A stretch of 64,000 nt of DNA from Vibrio litoralis DSM 17657 (GCF_000426765.1 NZ_KE384567.1:479152-543151), one strand, 5' to 3'; counted from the first letter of the stretch, positions 21,204 to 30,088 are shown. Translations and numbers: made by a program. The notes: generated from the letters alone by a model not told the origin.

Positions 21204-21965
21204 TTATGGCACGTTCAAAACTTGGATATCATTTTCATATTCCGTAGTTTCATCATTTTGCTTAAATGAAAGTTTGATATGGATTAAACCACTACGAGAT
21301 AAAGAATCAGAATTTGGACTATTAGTATCGCCACTGGCAAACGAGGAGTCTGATGTCAAATAATCGCCAACCGTCACACCATTGCGCTCTAAACGTGAAC
21401 CTTCTAGGCAATAAGATACTTTGTTGCTGTAGATATATAAGCGATTACCCACAGAGTTGGTCACAGCACCTTGGTTAAACTGGCTAGAGTCAACATCCGT
21501 TTGTAACACGCCATCATCGTCTGAGCTTTCTTGAACATTGACTAAATCAATATGATTCGTTCCGCTTTCTAAGTCATCTTGCACACTTGGGTTTATCACC
21601 AACTGTTTTCCATTCAAATCTGCTGGAGTAGCAAGCTCTGTATTAACAACAATAAATTGAAATGTCGCATCGTCTGAAGTTGGCAGCACGGCATAAGCGC
21701 CAGCATAATCTATAGGGTAAAAGGAAATGCAGCCTTCGCTTTGTTCAAAACTATTGGGTACAGCATGGCGGATTTCACGAGTAATTTTTTCTACCACAAA
21801 GCGAGCTTGGTTTTGCAGTTGCTGACGGTCGACGGTATCGGCATAGCCTTTGGTACCGAGTTCAATAAACCCAGCAATGCCCATCACCATAATACCTATC
21901 ACGACAATCGTGATGATAAGTTCAATTAAGGTAAATCCAGCTTGCCGCTTGTTGACTCGCTTCAT
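21204..21965 (-). CDS. mshO: MshO, PilW-like minor pilin
   Basis: 253 residues with a type IV prepilin N-terminus: a short basic leader ending in Gly, then FTLIELIITIVVIGIMVMGIAGFIELGTKGYADTVDRQQLQNQARFVVEKITREIRHAVPNS, with Glu at mature position 5 and the PilW/MshO pattern after it. The start codon shares one base with the mshD stop (TAATG), showing tight coupling. Role by family: minor pilin in the initiating tip complex, processed by a prepilin peptidase encoded elsewhere. Confidence 0.9.
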   Translation of the reverse strand: MKRVNKRQAGFTLIELIITIVVIGIMVMGIAGFIELGTKGYADTVDRQQLQNQARFVVEKITREIRHAVPNSFEQSEGCISFYPIDYAGAYAVLPTSDDATFQFIVVNTELATPADLNGKQLVINPSVQDDLESGTNHIDLVNVQESSDDDGVLQTDVDSSQFNQGAVTNSVGNRLYIYSNKVSYCLEGSRLERNGVTVGDYLTSDSSFASGDTNSPNSDSLSRSGLIHIKLSFKQNDETTEYENDIQVLNVP

Positions 21966-22588
21966 TAGTAGTTACCTCGGTAAGCCACAATTTTGAAAGA
22001 TTCATAACGCTGAGAAGAAACCGTCACCGTGATCTTTTTCATTATATGGGTGCCGGAAGGCTGGTTAGCGGTTAATTCGGGTGTATTAGCATCAACCACG
22101 CTAACTTCAACTTTAAAGTTAGCGTACTTAGTGCTGTCATTAATAAGATCGGATAACGGTGCGCAATTGCCTGATTCAGGCTGAGACCAGCAGCGACCAG
22201 CGGTGCCGTCAGCTTCGACACCATAATCATCGACATCATTAAAATCATTCGCGACAGATTCCCCCTCATCAGGACCTAACTCTAATTGTGTTGAACATTT
22301 AGGGGGATCGGTATCAAGATCCGAGTTTACGGTTGTATCATCACAACGAATTACGCCACCACTCGGGTCACTATTTTGATCAAAGCTACGAGCTAAAATA
22401 GTATTCATCACACTCTGCCCTAACGCAGAAGCACGAACGATATATTGTGGACGACCGGAATCTTCTACACGTGGGAAAAAGATTGAAAATAGAATCGTCA
22501 TCGCAATGCCCATCACAACCATCGCGACGATGCTTTCAATTAAGGTGAAGCCGCGTTGAGCTTTCTGCTTTATTTTATTGTTTTTCAT
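21965..22588 (-). CDS. mshD: MshD, PilV-like minor pilin
   Basis: 207 residues. The basic leader KNNKIKQKAQRG is followed by FTLIESIVAMVVMGIAMTILFSIFFPRVEDSGRPQYIVRASALGQSVMNTILARSFDQNSDP, the usual type IV prepilin helix and then the MshD-specific stretch. Several Cys lie in the globular part. It overlaps mshC by 4 bases (ATGA) and mshO by 1 base. Role by family: minor pilin. Confidence 0.9.
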   Translation of the reverse strand: MKNNKIKQKAQRGFTLIESIVAMVVMGIAMTILFSIFFPRVEDSGRPQYIVRASALGQSVMNTILARSFDQNSDPSGGVIRCDDTTVNSDLDTDPPKCSTQLELGPDEGESVANDFNDVDDYGVEADGTAGRCWSQPESGNCAPLSDLINDSTKYANFKVEVSVVDANTPELTANQPSGTHIMKKITVTVSSQRYESFKIVAYRGNY

Positions 22589-23097
22589 TTGCAGTCTCCG
22601 CCTGAAACATAGCCTTCAGAATTAATGCAAATGTTAGTGCTTTCTACATTGTTACCTGTAGCTGTAATGGTGATGGTGTATTCGCTACCTGTTTTTGCAT
22701 TTCCCGATATTGTTAATGGTAAAGGGCGCCCGAGTAAATCAAATTGAATATCACCATTATCAGGCGATAAGGTAAATTTTAAATCCTGACCATCTACTTC
22801 AACTTTACTACTTAAAGATTCATTACCGGTACAAGCTGCCGGTGAACCTAAGCAAGTATTCGATACTTCTAATTGGTATTGCTCATTTTCGGCACCATCT
22901 GGTGTGTTCGATTGCATGCGCGCTAATTGAATTTGACGAATAACCGAAATCGCTTGAGCTTGCGCGGCATAAGGAGAAAAAGAGGATGCGCCTTGAAAGC
23001 GGCTGGCAGCATAGATAGAAAGAATCGCTAAAATAACGATAACGATGGTGAGCTCAACTAACGTAAACCCACGTTGTGATGAATAGCGGTTAGACAT
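22585..23097 (-). CDS. mshC: MshC minor pilin
   Basis: 170 residues. The prepilin motif (SSQRG/FTLVELTIVIVILAILSIYAASRFQG) has Glu at mature position 5. The following QAQAISVIRQIQLARMQSN is typical of MshC/GspH-like minor pilins. Two Cys pairs occur (NTCLGSPAAC and the C-terminal NICIN..GGDC). First gene of the mshC-D-O-P-Q group. It is separated from the mshA pair by about 375 repeat-filled bases and may therefore have its own promoter. Confidence 0.88.
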   Translation of the reverse strand: MSNRYSSQRGFTLVELTIVIVILAILSIYAASRFQGASSFSPYAAQAQAISVIRQIQLARMQSNTPDGAENEQYQLEVSNTCLGSPAACTGNESLSSKVEVDGQDLKFTLSPDNGDIQFDLLGRPLPLTISGNAKTGSEYTITITATGNNVESTNICINSEGYVSGGDCK

Positions 23098-23117
23098 TGC
23101 TGCACCTGTATTTTTAG

Positions 23118-23325
23118 GTTTCTAGTTTACTGGTTCCTAGTCCCTAGGAGGGGAGTGGGAACAGTGGTGGTTTTACTTTTTCGAGTCTCGTAGCTCGGGC
23201 ACTTCGTTTCTCTTTGCTCGATCCGCGCTTTTGCTTTTTCGAAACACAAGCAGCGTAGCGGCCGAGAAACGAATTACGTCTTTGTCTTTGCTTTTCCTAG
23301 GAACTAGGAACCAGAAACTAGGAAC
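23118..23325. repeat. Repeat cluster between mshA and mshC (CTAGG, CTCG and a ~108-bp block)
   Basis: Contains GGTTCCTAGTCCCTAGGAGG near 23132, a CTCG-rich block at 23188-23296 (TCGTAGCTCGGGCACTTCG ... GAATTACGTCTTTGTC), and CCTAGGAACTAGGAACCAG near 23296. The 23188-23296 part matches 25759-25866 over its whole length in the same orientation, at roughly 88 percent by eye. No gene is visible in 23098-23472. Confidence 0.75.
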
Positions 23326-23340
23326 TACTTTTTTTCAACA

Positions 23341-23456
23341 CGTCATCCTGAATAGTGAGGAACGAACGTGATTCAGGATCTCCAGTCACGCTTTGAGGCC
23401 TCACATTTCTATAGGAGATCCTGAACTGCGCTCCTATGTCGCTTTTCAGGATGACG
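23341..23456. repeat. ~116-bp palindromic element, copy 2 (downstream of mshA)
   Basis: Outer ends CGTCATCCTGAA and TTCAGGATGACG are exactly complementary. Inside are CCTGAA/TTCAGG stems at both ends and GGATCTCC/GGAGATCC flanking the centre. It is in the opposite orientation to copy 1 at 12183-12295. It begins about 17 bases past the stop of the downstream mshA and may act as that transcript's 3' hairpin. Confidence 0.85.
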
Positions 23457-23472
23457 GTAATTAATGCTCTAC

Positions 23473-23949
23473 TTAGTTATCGATCTCACAACCTTCCGCA
23501 GAACCTTTCACTTCTACTTTTGCTGGTTCATTAGCAGACTGAGCTTCGGTGTAAGTAACAATACAATTAAATCCTTCATAACCATAAGCCACATCGGCTC
23601 CAGGATGAAGCACTGTAGTGTTCGGGTTTTCAACCCAATCGGTATCCAAACCATCAACGACAGCTCCAAGTGAAGCAGACGTTGCTTGAGGATAGCCATA
23701 AGTCACCGCAGTAGAAACACCATTAACCATAATATTACCGGTTTCTTTTGACTCTTCTCCAGCTACAGCCGCTTTACCATAAGTTATACCTGCAGCACCT
23801 TTCATCGCTCCAGCAAGGCCTTTCACCGCACTTACTTTGGCATCATCTTGTAAGTTTAGGAATTTAGGTGCCGCTGTCACTGCTAAAATACCTAAAATCA
23901 CAATCACAACCACTAATTCAATTAGGGTAAAACCGTTTTGCTTTTTCAT
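23473..23949 (-). CDS. mshA: MshA-family type IV major pilin, second (downstream) copy
   Basis: The start is at ATG 23949 ([20 protein letters not shown]), the canonical short leader; the frame is open upstream to 24009 without family match. 158 residues. Prepilin cleavage is after Gly6, with Glu at mature position 5. Residues from about 7 to 71 are identical to the neighbouring mshA ([44 protein letters not shown]), then the two diverge. Two C-terminal Cys ([13 protein letters not shown]) would form the pilin disulfide loop. A hairpin separates it from the upstream copy, so it may be transcribed at lower level. Confidence 0.92.
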   Translation of the reverse strand: MKKQNGFTLIELVVVIVILGILAVTAAPKFLNLQDDAKVSAVKGLAGAMKGAAGITYGKAAVAGEESKETGNIMVNGVSTAVTYGYPQATSASLGAVVDGLDTDWVENPNTTVLHPGADVAYGYEGFNCIVTYTEAQSANEPAKVEVKGSAEGCEIDN

Positions 23950-24023
23950 TTCTATTCCAATAAGACATGTTATTGACCGAATAAATATCCAACAACATTT
24001 ATTCAACAACGAAATTAATAATG

Positions 24024-24049
24024 TAAAAGGCCAGAATAATACTGGCCTT
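24024..24049 (-). terminator. Hairpin between the two mshA genes
   Basis: AAGGCCAG/CTGGCCTT (8 perfect pairs, 7-base loop) at 24027-24049, followed on the minus strand by TTACATT. It is a likely partial terminator or mRNA-end stabiliser behind the first pilin gene. Confidence 0.65.
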
Positions 24050-24078
24050 CATTAGATATAAAATAACTACTAATATTA

Positions 24079-24537
24079 TTAATTATTTAATACACAATTT
24101 TCTGCACTACCTAGCACATCAACTTTAGCAGGAATAGCTACACCACCACTTAATTGAGCCTCTGAGTATTGGACATAACAATCAAAACCAGCATATCCAT
24201 AAGTATTTGCGCCAGAAATAGGTGTAGTCCAATCAGAATCTAGACCATCAACAACATCACCCAGAGTATCATTTGTTGGGTAACCGTATTTCACAGCAGT
24301 CGATACCCCATCCACTGTAATATAACCAGTTTCTTTTGACTCTTCACCAGCTACAGCCGCTTTACCGTAAGTAATACCAGCTGCGCCTTTCATTGCTCCA
24401 GCAAGGCCTTTAACTGCACTTACTTTCGCATCGTCTTGAAGGTTTAGGAATTTAGGTGCTGCAGTTACTGCAAGAATACCTAGAATAACAATTACAACCA
24501 CTAATTCGATTAGCGTGAAACCGCCTTGTTTTTTCAT
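24079..24537 (-). CDS. mshA: MshA-family type IV major pilin, first (upstream) copy
   Basis: 152 residues. Prepilin motif [71 protein letters not shown]. Two C-terminal Cys (FDCYVQY and AENCVLNN) form the expected disulfide loop. Its first 71 residues equal those of the downstream copy apart from one leader residue, yet their codons differ at many third positions, so the duplication is old and the N-half is under strong selection. As the promoter-proximal copy and with a hairpin right after it, it is the better candidate for the main pilus subunit. It follows mshB by 45 bases. Confidence 0.94.
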   Translation of the reverse strand: MKKQGGFTLIELVVVIVILGILAVTAAPKFLNLQDDAKVSAVKGLAGAMKGAAGITYGKAAVAGEESKETGYITVDGVSTAVKYGYPTNDTLGDVVDGLDSDWTTPISGANTYGYAGFDCYVQYSEAQLSGGVAIPAKVDVLGSAENCVLNN

Positions 24538-24582
24538 AGTTTTATCTCTCTATATTTAATAGTTTACGATACAACCATTAAG

Positions 24583-25149
24583 TTATGGCTGTAAATTTAC
24601 GGTCACACGACCAGTTTTCATTTCATACGTAAAGGAGTGGTTTGCTCCTTCTTGTTGAAAATAAACGCAAGAATTAGAGTCAGCTTTGGCTAAGTAGCGC
24701 ACATCCTCTTTCTTGTCTTCTGCTGCTACATCTACCGCTTGGGTAAGGGGTGGATTTTGTAGCAAGTATTCCATCAACAATACACAACCGTGATTAGACA
24801 TTGTAGTGGTGTATTTGCTTGATTCTTCACGAACCGACATTGGGTAACCATTCATGTAACCACTCAAACCCTTGGCTGAGTTATCGGTTAACCATAATGG
24901 GGAGCCGTCCAGTTCGACATAATTATAATTATAACGGCCAGATTGTCGCTTAGGTCGTTGTGCAACTTCCCATTGCGAGCGAGCCGACATAACGGCGGCG
25001 GTATAACCAGCTGCTACACCTTCTACACTGCTTTTTTTCGCTTCGTCTACAATGTGGAGGTATTTCGGTAATGCAATAATCGCGATAAGACTTATCACCA
25101 CAATCACGACGATCAATTCCAACAAAGAAAAGCCAAATTGTTTTTTCAT
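24583..25149 (-). CDS. mshB: MshB minor pilin
   Basis: 188 residues. Prepilin motif MKKQFG/FSLLELIVVIVVISLIAIIALPKYLHIVDEAKKSSVEGVAAGYTAAVMSARSQWEVAQRP, the recognisable MshB N-half, with the larger C-terminal part carrying Cys in NHGCVLL and SNSCVYF. It lies directly upstream of the mshA pair in the same orientation, as in other Vibrio MSHA loci. Role by family: pilin-like protein of the MSHA pilus. Confidence 0.92.
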   Translation of the reverse strand: MKKQFGFSLLELIVVIVVISLIAIIALPKYLHIVDEAKKSSVEGVAAGYTAAVMSARSQWEVAQRPKRQSGRYNYNYVELDGSPLWLTDNSAKGLSGYMNGYPMSVREESSKYTTTMSNHGCVLLMEYLLQNPPLTQAVDVAAEDKKEDVRYLAKADSNSCVYFQQEGANHSFTYEMKTGRVTVNLQP

Positions 25150-25241
25150 ATCTTAATAGACCGCTGTTGGAATAGTACCATTGAAATCAAGAGCCTCAAT
25201 ATACATCAGATTTTTCTTACGCATCATAAAATAAAACAAAT

Positions 25242-25703
25242 TTACTGATCAGCTTCTTTCACATCGACATGTAATGTGCCATGTAACAGTTGTAACTGTA
25301 TTTTTTTCCCCTGAGGAAACTGATACTCACAGTAGGCAATGTTTTTTGCTCCTTCCACCTTATAAACACTGTACTCTTGACCAAATACTTTGCTATCTGG
25401 CCACAGTAGCAGCAACCATTTATCACAGTTAACCTCGCCGTTGGTAAGTGTAATTGGCCAACCTGACGATGTAAAATCAACTAAAAAGTCATCAATCACT
25501 TCGCTTTCTGGCTGCTTATCGAGCATCCAATCTTGGCGGTATGTGTTAGCACTACTCAGTATTTGCCTTTGCGCAACAATAAATGCCGTGCGTTCCGCCT
25601 CCGGTTCAGTCTTAATTTTCCATACATACAGCCAAGCAGCCATAATACAAAATACCACCGAACACCAGATGAAAAATTTTAACCGTTTGTTGGTATCGCT
25701 CAT
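25242..25703 (-). CDS. mshF: MshF, MSHA biogenesis protein
   Basis: 153 residues with one N-terminal membrane helix (about 10-28, FFIWCSVVFCIMAAWLYVW) and a short periplasmic domain. Assignment rests on position (between mshG and mshB), length and the single-pass layout. The sequence EAERTAFIVAQRQILSSANTYRQDWML fits MshF as I remember it. Its molecular role is not established. Upstream is a 231-base repeat cluster, so the mshF-B-A-A group probably has its own promoter. Confidence 0.8.
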   Translation of the reverse strand: MSDTNKRLKFFIWCSVVFCIMAAWLYVWKIKTEPEAERTAFIVAQRQILSSANTYRQDWMLDKQPESEVIDDFLVDFTSSGWPITLTNGEVNCDKWLLLLWPDSKVFGQEYSVYKVEGAKNIAYCEYQFPQGKKIQLQLLHGTLHVDVKEADQ

Positions 25704-25709
25704 GGGTTT

Positions 25710-25933
25710 ATTAGTTCCTAATATTAGGTTCCTAGTTTCTGGTCTCTTTTTTCGTGGCTCGTAGCTCGAGCACTTCGTTTCTCGTTGCTCGATCCGCGCT
25801 TTTGCTTTTCCGAGACACGATCAGCGTAGCACCCGAGAAACGAATACGTCTTTGTCTTCGCTTTTGCTCTCTCGCTACACGCAGCGAAGCGTTCTCGCCA
25901 CTCGCAACCGCTTTTATTCTTTTTCTAGGGACT
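25710..25933. repeat. Repeat cluster between mshG and mshF, with a direct copy of the ~108-bp block
   Basis: Contains TTCCTAATATTAGG and TTCCTAGTTTCTGG, then a block at 25759-25866 (TCGTAGCTCGAGCACTTCG ... GAATACGTCTTTGTC). That block is the direct repeat of 23188-23296. It is followed by CTCTCGCTACACGCAGCGAAGCG and CTAGGGAC. With the 23188 copy it brackets the mshF-B-A-A genes. No coding sense. Confidence 0.75.
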
Positions 25934-25934
25934 T

Positions 25935-27155
25935 TTACCCCCCCTTAATCACATCTAACATATTCCACATTGGTAAGAAAATACCCAATGCTAGAATCAG
26001 AACCATGCTTGCTACTATTACTAGTAAAATTGGCTCTATACGTGCAGTTAAGGTTTTCAGGTCATAATCGACTTCACGTTCGTAGAAATCCGCCACTTCA
26101 AGTAGTAGTTCATCGATGCGACCGGTTTCTTCACCGACGGCAATCATTTGAATAACCAGTGGAGTGAAAATATCGCTGTTGACGGCGGCGGTTGAAATAT
26201 TACCACCGGCTTCAATCGAAGCTTTCATTTCCAATAAACGCACTTCTAAAAAGCGGTTACCTAGTGCCTCTGCGGCCAAGGCTAATGATTGGTTAATTGG
26301 CACACCGGCACGAAGCATCAAGGCGAAGGTTCGTGAAAATCGTGACATTTGTGCGCGGTTTACTATGCTACCAACCAGTGGCATGCGTAGTTTAAACTTA
26401 TCCCACTTCTCTCGACCTGAAGCACGGCTTACCCAAGATTTAAAACCAAATATCGCACCAACAAATAATGCTAATAGTAATACCCAATAATCGACAAAGA
26501 AGTTAGAGGTGGCGATCAACATACGCGTTGGTAGTGGTAGATCGACCCCAAAGCGTTCAAACATTGAAGCAAACTTAGGAATTACCATGGTATTCAAAAT
26601 CACCATCGCAATACCGATAAAACCGATTACAAAGCTTGGATAACGTAGTGCTTCTTTAATTCGCTTTCTGGTTTCAACTTCTTTTTCGTAATACTGGCTA
26701 AGTTGTAATAACGCCTCATCCAAACGACCAGTGTTTTCACCGACATGGATAAGTGAAACAAACAACGGAGTAAAGACCGCAGGGTGTAACTGTAAACAAG
26801 CAGAAAAACTACGACCATTGGTTAGCTCTATACTGACATCTTCTAATGCTTCTTTTAATTGCTTGTTGGTGCAGTTTTGAGTTAACCCTTTCATCGCACG
26901 CAACAAAGGAACACCCGCTTTGGTCAGGCTGTATAACTGACGACAGAAGATGATAAAGACTTCAAGCGGCACCGCTGTTGCAAATAGATCGGCAAGATCA
27001 AATTCTTTCTTTGCTTTGCCGCCTCTGCTGATTGATGTTGGTACTACCCCACGAGAAAATAGCGATTCTGCCGCGAGTTCCTCGGTTGGCGCGTCCACTT
27101 GTCCAGAGACTTGTCTACCTTGCGCGTTTCTGCCTTGATATTGATAAGTTGGCAT
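25935..27155 (-). CDS. mshG: MshG, PilC/GspF-type inner-membrane platform protein
   Basis: 406 residues, the standard PilC/GspF length, with two T2SSF domains (about 70-195 and 270-395) and three membrane segments (about 170-190, 220-240, and near the end, ILLVIVASMVLILALGIFLPMWNM). Conserved text includes FCRQLYSLTKAGVPLLRA, VGENTGRLDEALLQLSQYYE and AVGEETGRIDELLLEVADFYE. It forms the platform through which the ATPase MshE drives pilin addition. 10 bases separate it from mshE. Confidence 0.95.
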   Translation of the reverse strand: MPTYQYQGRNAQGRQVSGQVDAPTEELAAESLFSRGVVPTSISRGGKAKKEFDLADLFATAVPLEVFIIFCRQLYSLTKAGVPLLRAMKGLTQNCTNKQLKEALEDVSIELTNGRSFSACLQLHPAVFTPLFVSLIHVGENTGRLDEALLQLSQYYEKEVETRKRIKEALRYPSFVIGFIGIAMVILNTMVIPKFASMFERFGVDLPLPTRMLIATSNFFVDYWVLLLALFVGAIFGFKSWVSRASGREKWDKFKLRMPLVGSIVNRAQMSRFSRTFALMLRAGVPINQSLALAAEALGNRFLEVRLLEMKASIEAGGNISTAAVNSDIFTPLVIQMIAVGEETGRIDELLLEVADFYEREVDYDLKTLTARIEPILLVIVASMVLILALGIFLPMWNMLDVIKGG

Positions 27156-27165
27156 TCAATATTCC

Positions 27166-28893
27166 TTACAGCAGAATCGGTTGTTGGTTAGCAGAAGAAT
27201 CCCCTTCCGCAAGTACCATCACTTCATCTAAGCTCACGACCCCCTGTAGAGCCAGTTCCATTGCCGAAGCAAGTAGAGGTTTATAACCTTCGGTTTGACG
27301 AGCTTTGGCAGCAAAGCTGACAGCATCATTACAACGCAATGCATCCATCATAGGTTGGTCAAGTTCGAGTAATTCAAACACACCAATACGACCACGATAG
27401 CCAGTTAAATTACAGTTCTGACAGCCGATGCCTTTTTTAAAGCTGGCGCCTACTTGATTTGGGAAGCGAGTCGCAATCCATTGTTCCGTCGCGGCATCTG
27501 GGTAATGGTTATCACCGCAATCAGGGCAAACTTTACGAATTAGACGCTGCGCCATAACCGCACGTACCGCACTGGCAACTAAGTAACCCGGCGCGCCCAT
27601 GTCCATCATACGGAGTGCACTGTCCACCGCATCATTGGTATGCAATGTTGATAATACTAAGTGACCAGTCAATGCCGCACGTAAACCAATTTCGACGGTT
27701 TCTTGGTCACGCATCTCACCGATTAAGATGATATCTGGATCTTGACGTAGGAAAGTACGTAAGACGGTTGAGAACTCTAGATTGATCTTAGAGTTTACTT
27801 GTACTTGGTTAACCCGAGGCAAGCGGTATTCCACCGGATCTTCGGCGGTAATGATCTTTTTACCCGGCTCATTCAGTTCCGATAACGCGCCGTATAAAGT
27901 GGTGGTTTTACCTGAACCAGTTGGCCCAGTAACCAATATCATACCATGTGGGCGACGCAGCTGTTGTCGGAAACGGATTAACAACTCTGGCGATAAACCT
28001 GATTCATCAAGCGATTGAATGCCCGAAGATTGGTTTAATAAACGCATTACCACAGATTCACCAAATTGTACTGGCATGGTTGAAATACGAATATCCACCG
28101 ACTGACCACGAACTCGGATATTAAAACGACCATCTTGTGGTAAACGCTTTTCTGAAATATCCATGTTAGCCATTAGTTTTAAACGCAAAACCAAAGCTGA
28201 AGCGACGTTCACTTCATTCAATAAGGTTTCATGCAATACGCCATCAATACGTTGACGGAGACGTAGTACATCAGAGTCGGGTTCGATATGAATATCCGAA
28301 GCGCCGACTTGAATCGCATCTTCAAACAGAGAGTTGATCAGTTTTACTACGGTAACTTCTTCACTTTCGTCATCTTCAAACGCGAGATCAAAGGCGGTAC
28401 TACCTTGGTGCTCCGCATGTAGCTGCTCGGCAAAGGAGGCAATTTCTTTGGTACGACGATAAAAGCGGTCAAAACAATTCAGAAGCTGCTTTTCTGAGGC
28501 AACCACAAATTCCAGAGAGTAATTACTTAACTGAGTTAGCAGCGACTCTTGTACCGCAAGGTCAGCAGGATCACTCATCGCAACACGCAATGCGTTACCG
28601 TTACGGCCAATTACTAAAGCACGCAAACGACGAGCATGTACTTCAGGGAGTAATTGCACCGCTTGAACATCAATATTGGCACGGCTTAGATCGATTAACG
28701 GCAGAGCAAGCTGCTGAGAAAGGAACGCCAGCATTTTCTGCTCAGTCAAAAAGCCTAAACGAATTAAAGTATCACCTAGCTTTCGGCCGGTTGATTTTTG
28801 TGAGCCCAGTGCGGTATCTAGCTGATCTTGCGAGATAACGTTTTCTTCAACTAATAAGTCACCAAGACGTTTACGTAGTTTAACTTGAGCCAT
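27166..28893 (-). CDS. mshE: MshE, pilus extension ATPase with c-di-GMP-binding MshEN domain
   Basis: 575 residues. The N-terminal MshEN domain (about 7-75) has the two tandem motifs RLGDLLVEENVISQDQLDTAL and RKLGDTLIRLGFLTEQ; Arg9 and Gln32 fall at the positions I recall as c-di-GMP contacts in V. cholerae MshE. The GspE/PilB ATPase core has Walker A GPTGSGKT at 323-330, Asp boxes and the tetracysteine zinc site (CPDC ... CQNC). Role: powers MSHA pilus extension in response to c-di-GMP. The gap to mshN is 2 bases. Confidence 0.96.
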   Translation of the reverse strand: MAQVKLRKRLGDLLVEENVISQDQLDTALGSQKSTGRKLGDTLIRLGFLTEQKMLAFLSQQLALPLIDLSRANIDVQAVQLLPEVHARRLRALVIGRNGNALRVAMSDPADLAVQESLLTQLSNYSLEFVVASEKQLLNCFDRFYRRTKEIASFAEQLHAEHQGSTAFDLAFEDDESEEVTVVKLINSLFEDAIQVGASDIHIEPDSDVLRLRQRIDGVLHETLLNEVNVASALVLRLKLMANMDISEKRLPQDGRFNIRVRGQSVDIRISTMPVQFGESVVMRLLNQSSGIQSLDESGLSPELLIRFRQQLRRPHGMILVTGPTGSGKTTTLYGALSELNEPGKKIITAEDPVEYRLPRVNQVQVNSKINLEFSTVLRTFLRQDPDIILIGEMRDQETVEIGLRAALTGHLVLSTLHTNDAVDSALRMMDMGAPGYLVASAVRAVMAQRLIRKVCPDCGDNHYPDAATEQWIATRFPNQVGASFKKGIGCQNCNLTGYRGRIGVFELLELDQPMMDALRCNDAVSFAAKARQTEGYKPLLASAMELALQGVVSLDEVMVLAEGDSSANQQPILL

Positions 28894-28895
28894 GC

Positions 28896-30086
28896 TTAAT
28901 CTGCTCCTTGCTCTAGAGATGTCAGAACATTAATACGATCACGAATAAAGGCTTGTGATTGTGATGACAAACCGACCTTGTTGATTGCCTTGGTGTAAGA
29001 CTCTTTGGCTTCTTTTAGCTGTGCGCTGCGCTCTTGCTGGATACCTAGTCCAAGCCACCAGCGGCCATTTTCAGGATCACGCTGAGACAGCATTTGGTAA
29101 CTTTGCAGCGCCCATTCATTATTTTTTAATTTCTGTGCCAGTGCCGCACGCATTGCTAAATATTTATCAGTCACGTCATCAGGAATGTAACCTAGGCTAC
29201 TTAATGCCGCTTCTGGTTGGTCTTCTTTTAATAAAATTCCCGCCAAAGACATACGTAGCGCGGTGCTATTTTTATTAATCTTGATGCCTTCTTCGAGCAA
29301 TTCCGCTGATTTACGAACTTGATTGTTACCGTAATACAGAGCAGCCAGTTTACGGCGGGTATTTTCATCTTCAGGTACGTAGCGTAACGCGGTTTGGAAT
29401 TCGGCACTTGCGCCCGCAAAATCATTTGATTCTAGCGCTTTGTTGGCACGATCAATGGCTTTATCCGCCATTTGACGGTGAGTCAGTTCAACATGGTGTA
29501 CTTGCATTGAAGACTCGCCTGCATCTTGAGTTGCAGTCGGTTGTGTATTATTAGAAGCCAGCAATACGCCGTCGCTAGAAGGTTTAGTCGCTACAGAAGC
29601 ACGCTGAGGAGCGGGTGTATTTACCTTTTTCGTCACGGGTTGAGCTGCTACAGTTCTAGTCGCCGCAGGTTTCGTTGCTGCAACGGTTTGTACTGTCGAT
29701 TGAGCCGCTTTCGGTGCTGGCGCAGCGGCCACTTTTGGCGCTTCATAAATGGTCGTATGAACAGGCTCAACCACTTTGCTGGTGTTACTTGGCATGCTCG
29801 GCGTTGATGTTACCGCGGCAGGTTGAACGAATTGAGTATCATTTTGCGTCATTACAGACGTTTGGATTGGATTCGGCGCGCTGCTTACCGCCCAAGCCCC
29901 AAGACCTAGACTTAAGGTAAAGCCACCAACCGCCCACACCAAACGAGATGATTTAACCGGAGCAACTTTGGCACGAACCAAAGCGTCAGCAGTATTTGTC
30001 ACTGTCGCTGGTTCGTTTTGCGCTGACTTATTTTGAGCAGACTGCTGTTCCGCTAATTTTGATAAAGCGTTATTAATGGTACTCAT
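28896..30086 (-). CDS. mshN: MshN, TPR-containing MSHA biogenesis protein
   Basis: The start is at ATG 30086 (MSTINNALSKLAEQQ), preceded by a TGGAG ribosome site; an ATG at 30104 would overlap mshM. 396 residues: a cytoplasmic N-terminus with the INNALSKL motif seen in GspB/MshN-type proteins, a membrane helix at about 50-67, a long Ala/Pro/Thr/Lys linker (about 70-200), then several TPR repeats (about 205-390, e.g. ANKALESNDFAGASAEFQTAL and PENGRWWLGLGIQQE). Likely a periplasmic scaffold, though its exact role is unsettled. Confidence 0.9.
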   Translation of the reverse strand: MSTINNALSKLAEQQSAQNKSAQNEPATVTNTADALVRAKVAPVKSSRLVWAVGGFTLSLGLGAWAVSSAPNPIQTSVMTQNDTQFVQPAAVTSTPSMPSNTSKVVEPVHTTIYEAPKVAAAPAPKAAQSTVQTVAATKPAATRTVAAQPVTKKVNTPAPQRASVATKPSSDGVLLASNNTQPTATQDAGESSMQVHHVELTHRQMADKAIDRANKALESNDFAGASAEFQTALRYVPEDENTRRKLAALYYGNNQVRKSAELLEEGIKINKNSTALRMSLAGILLKEDQPEAALSSLGYIPDDVTDKYLAMRAALAQKLKNNEWALQSYQMLSQRDPENGRWWLGLGIQQERSAQLKEAKESYTKAINKVGLSSQSQAFIRDRINVLTSLEQGAD

Positions 30087-30088
30087 GT

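Noticed and set aside
25390..25764. 124-codon plus-strand frame opposite mshF
   Set aside because: Antisense shadow of mshF that runs into repeats.
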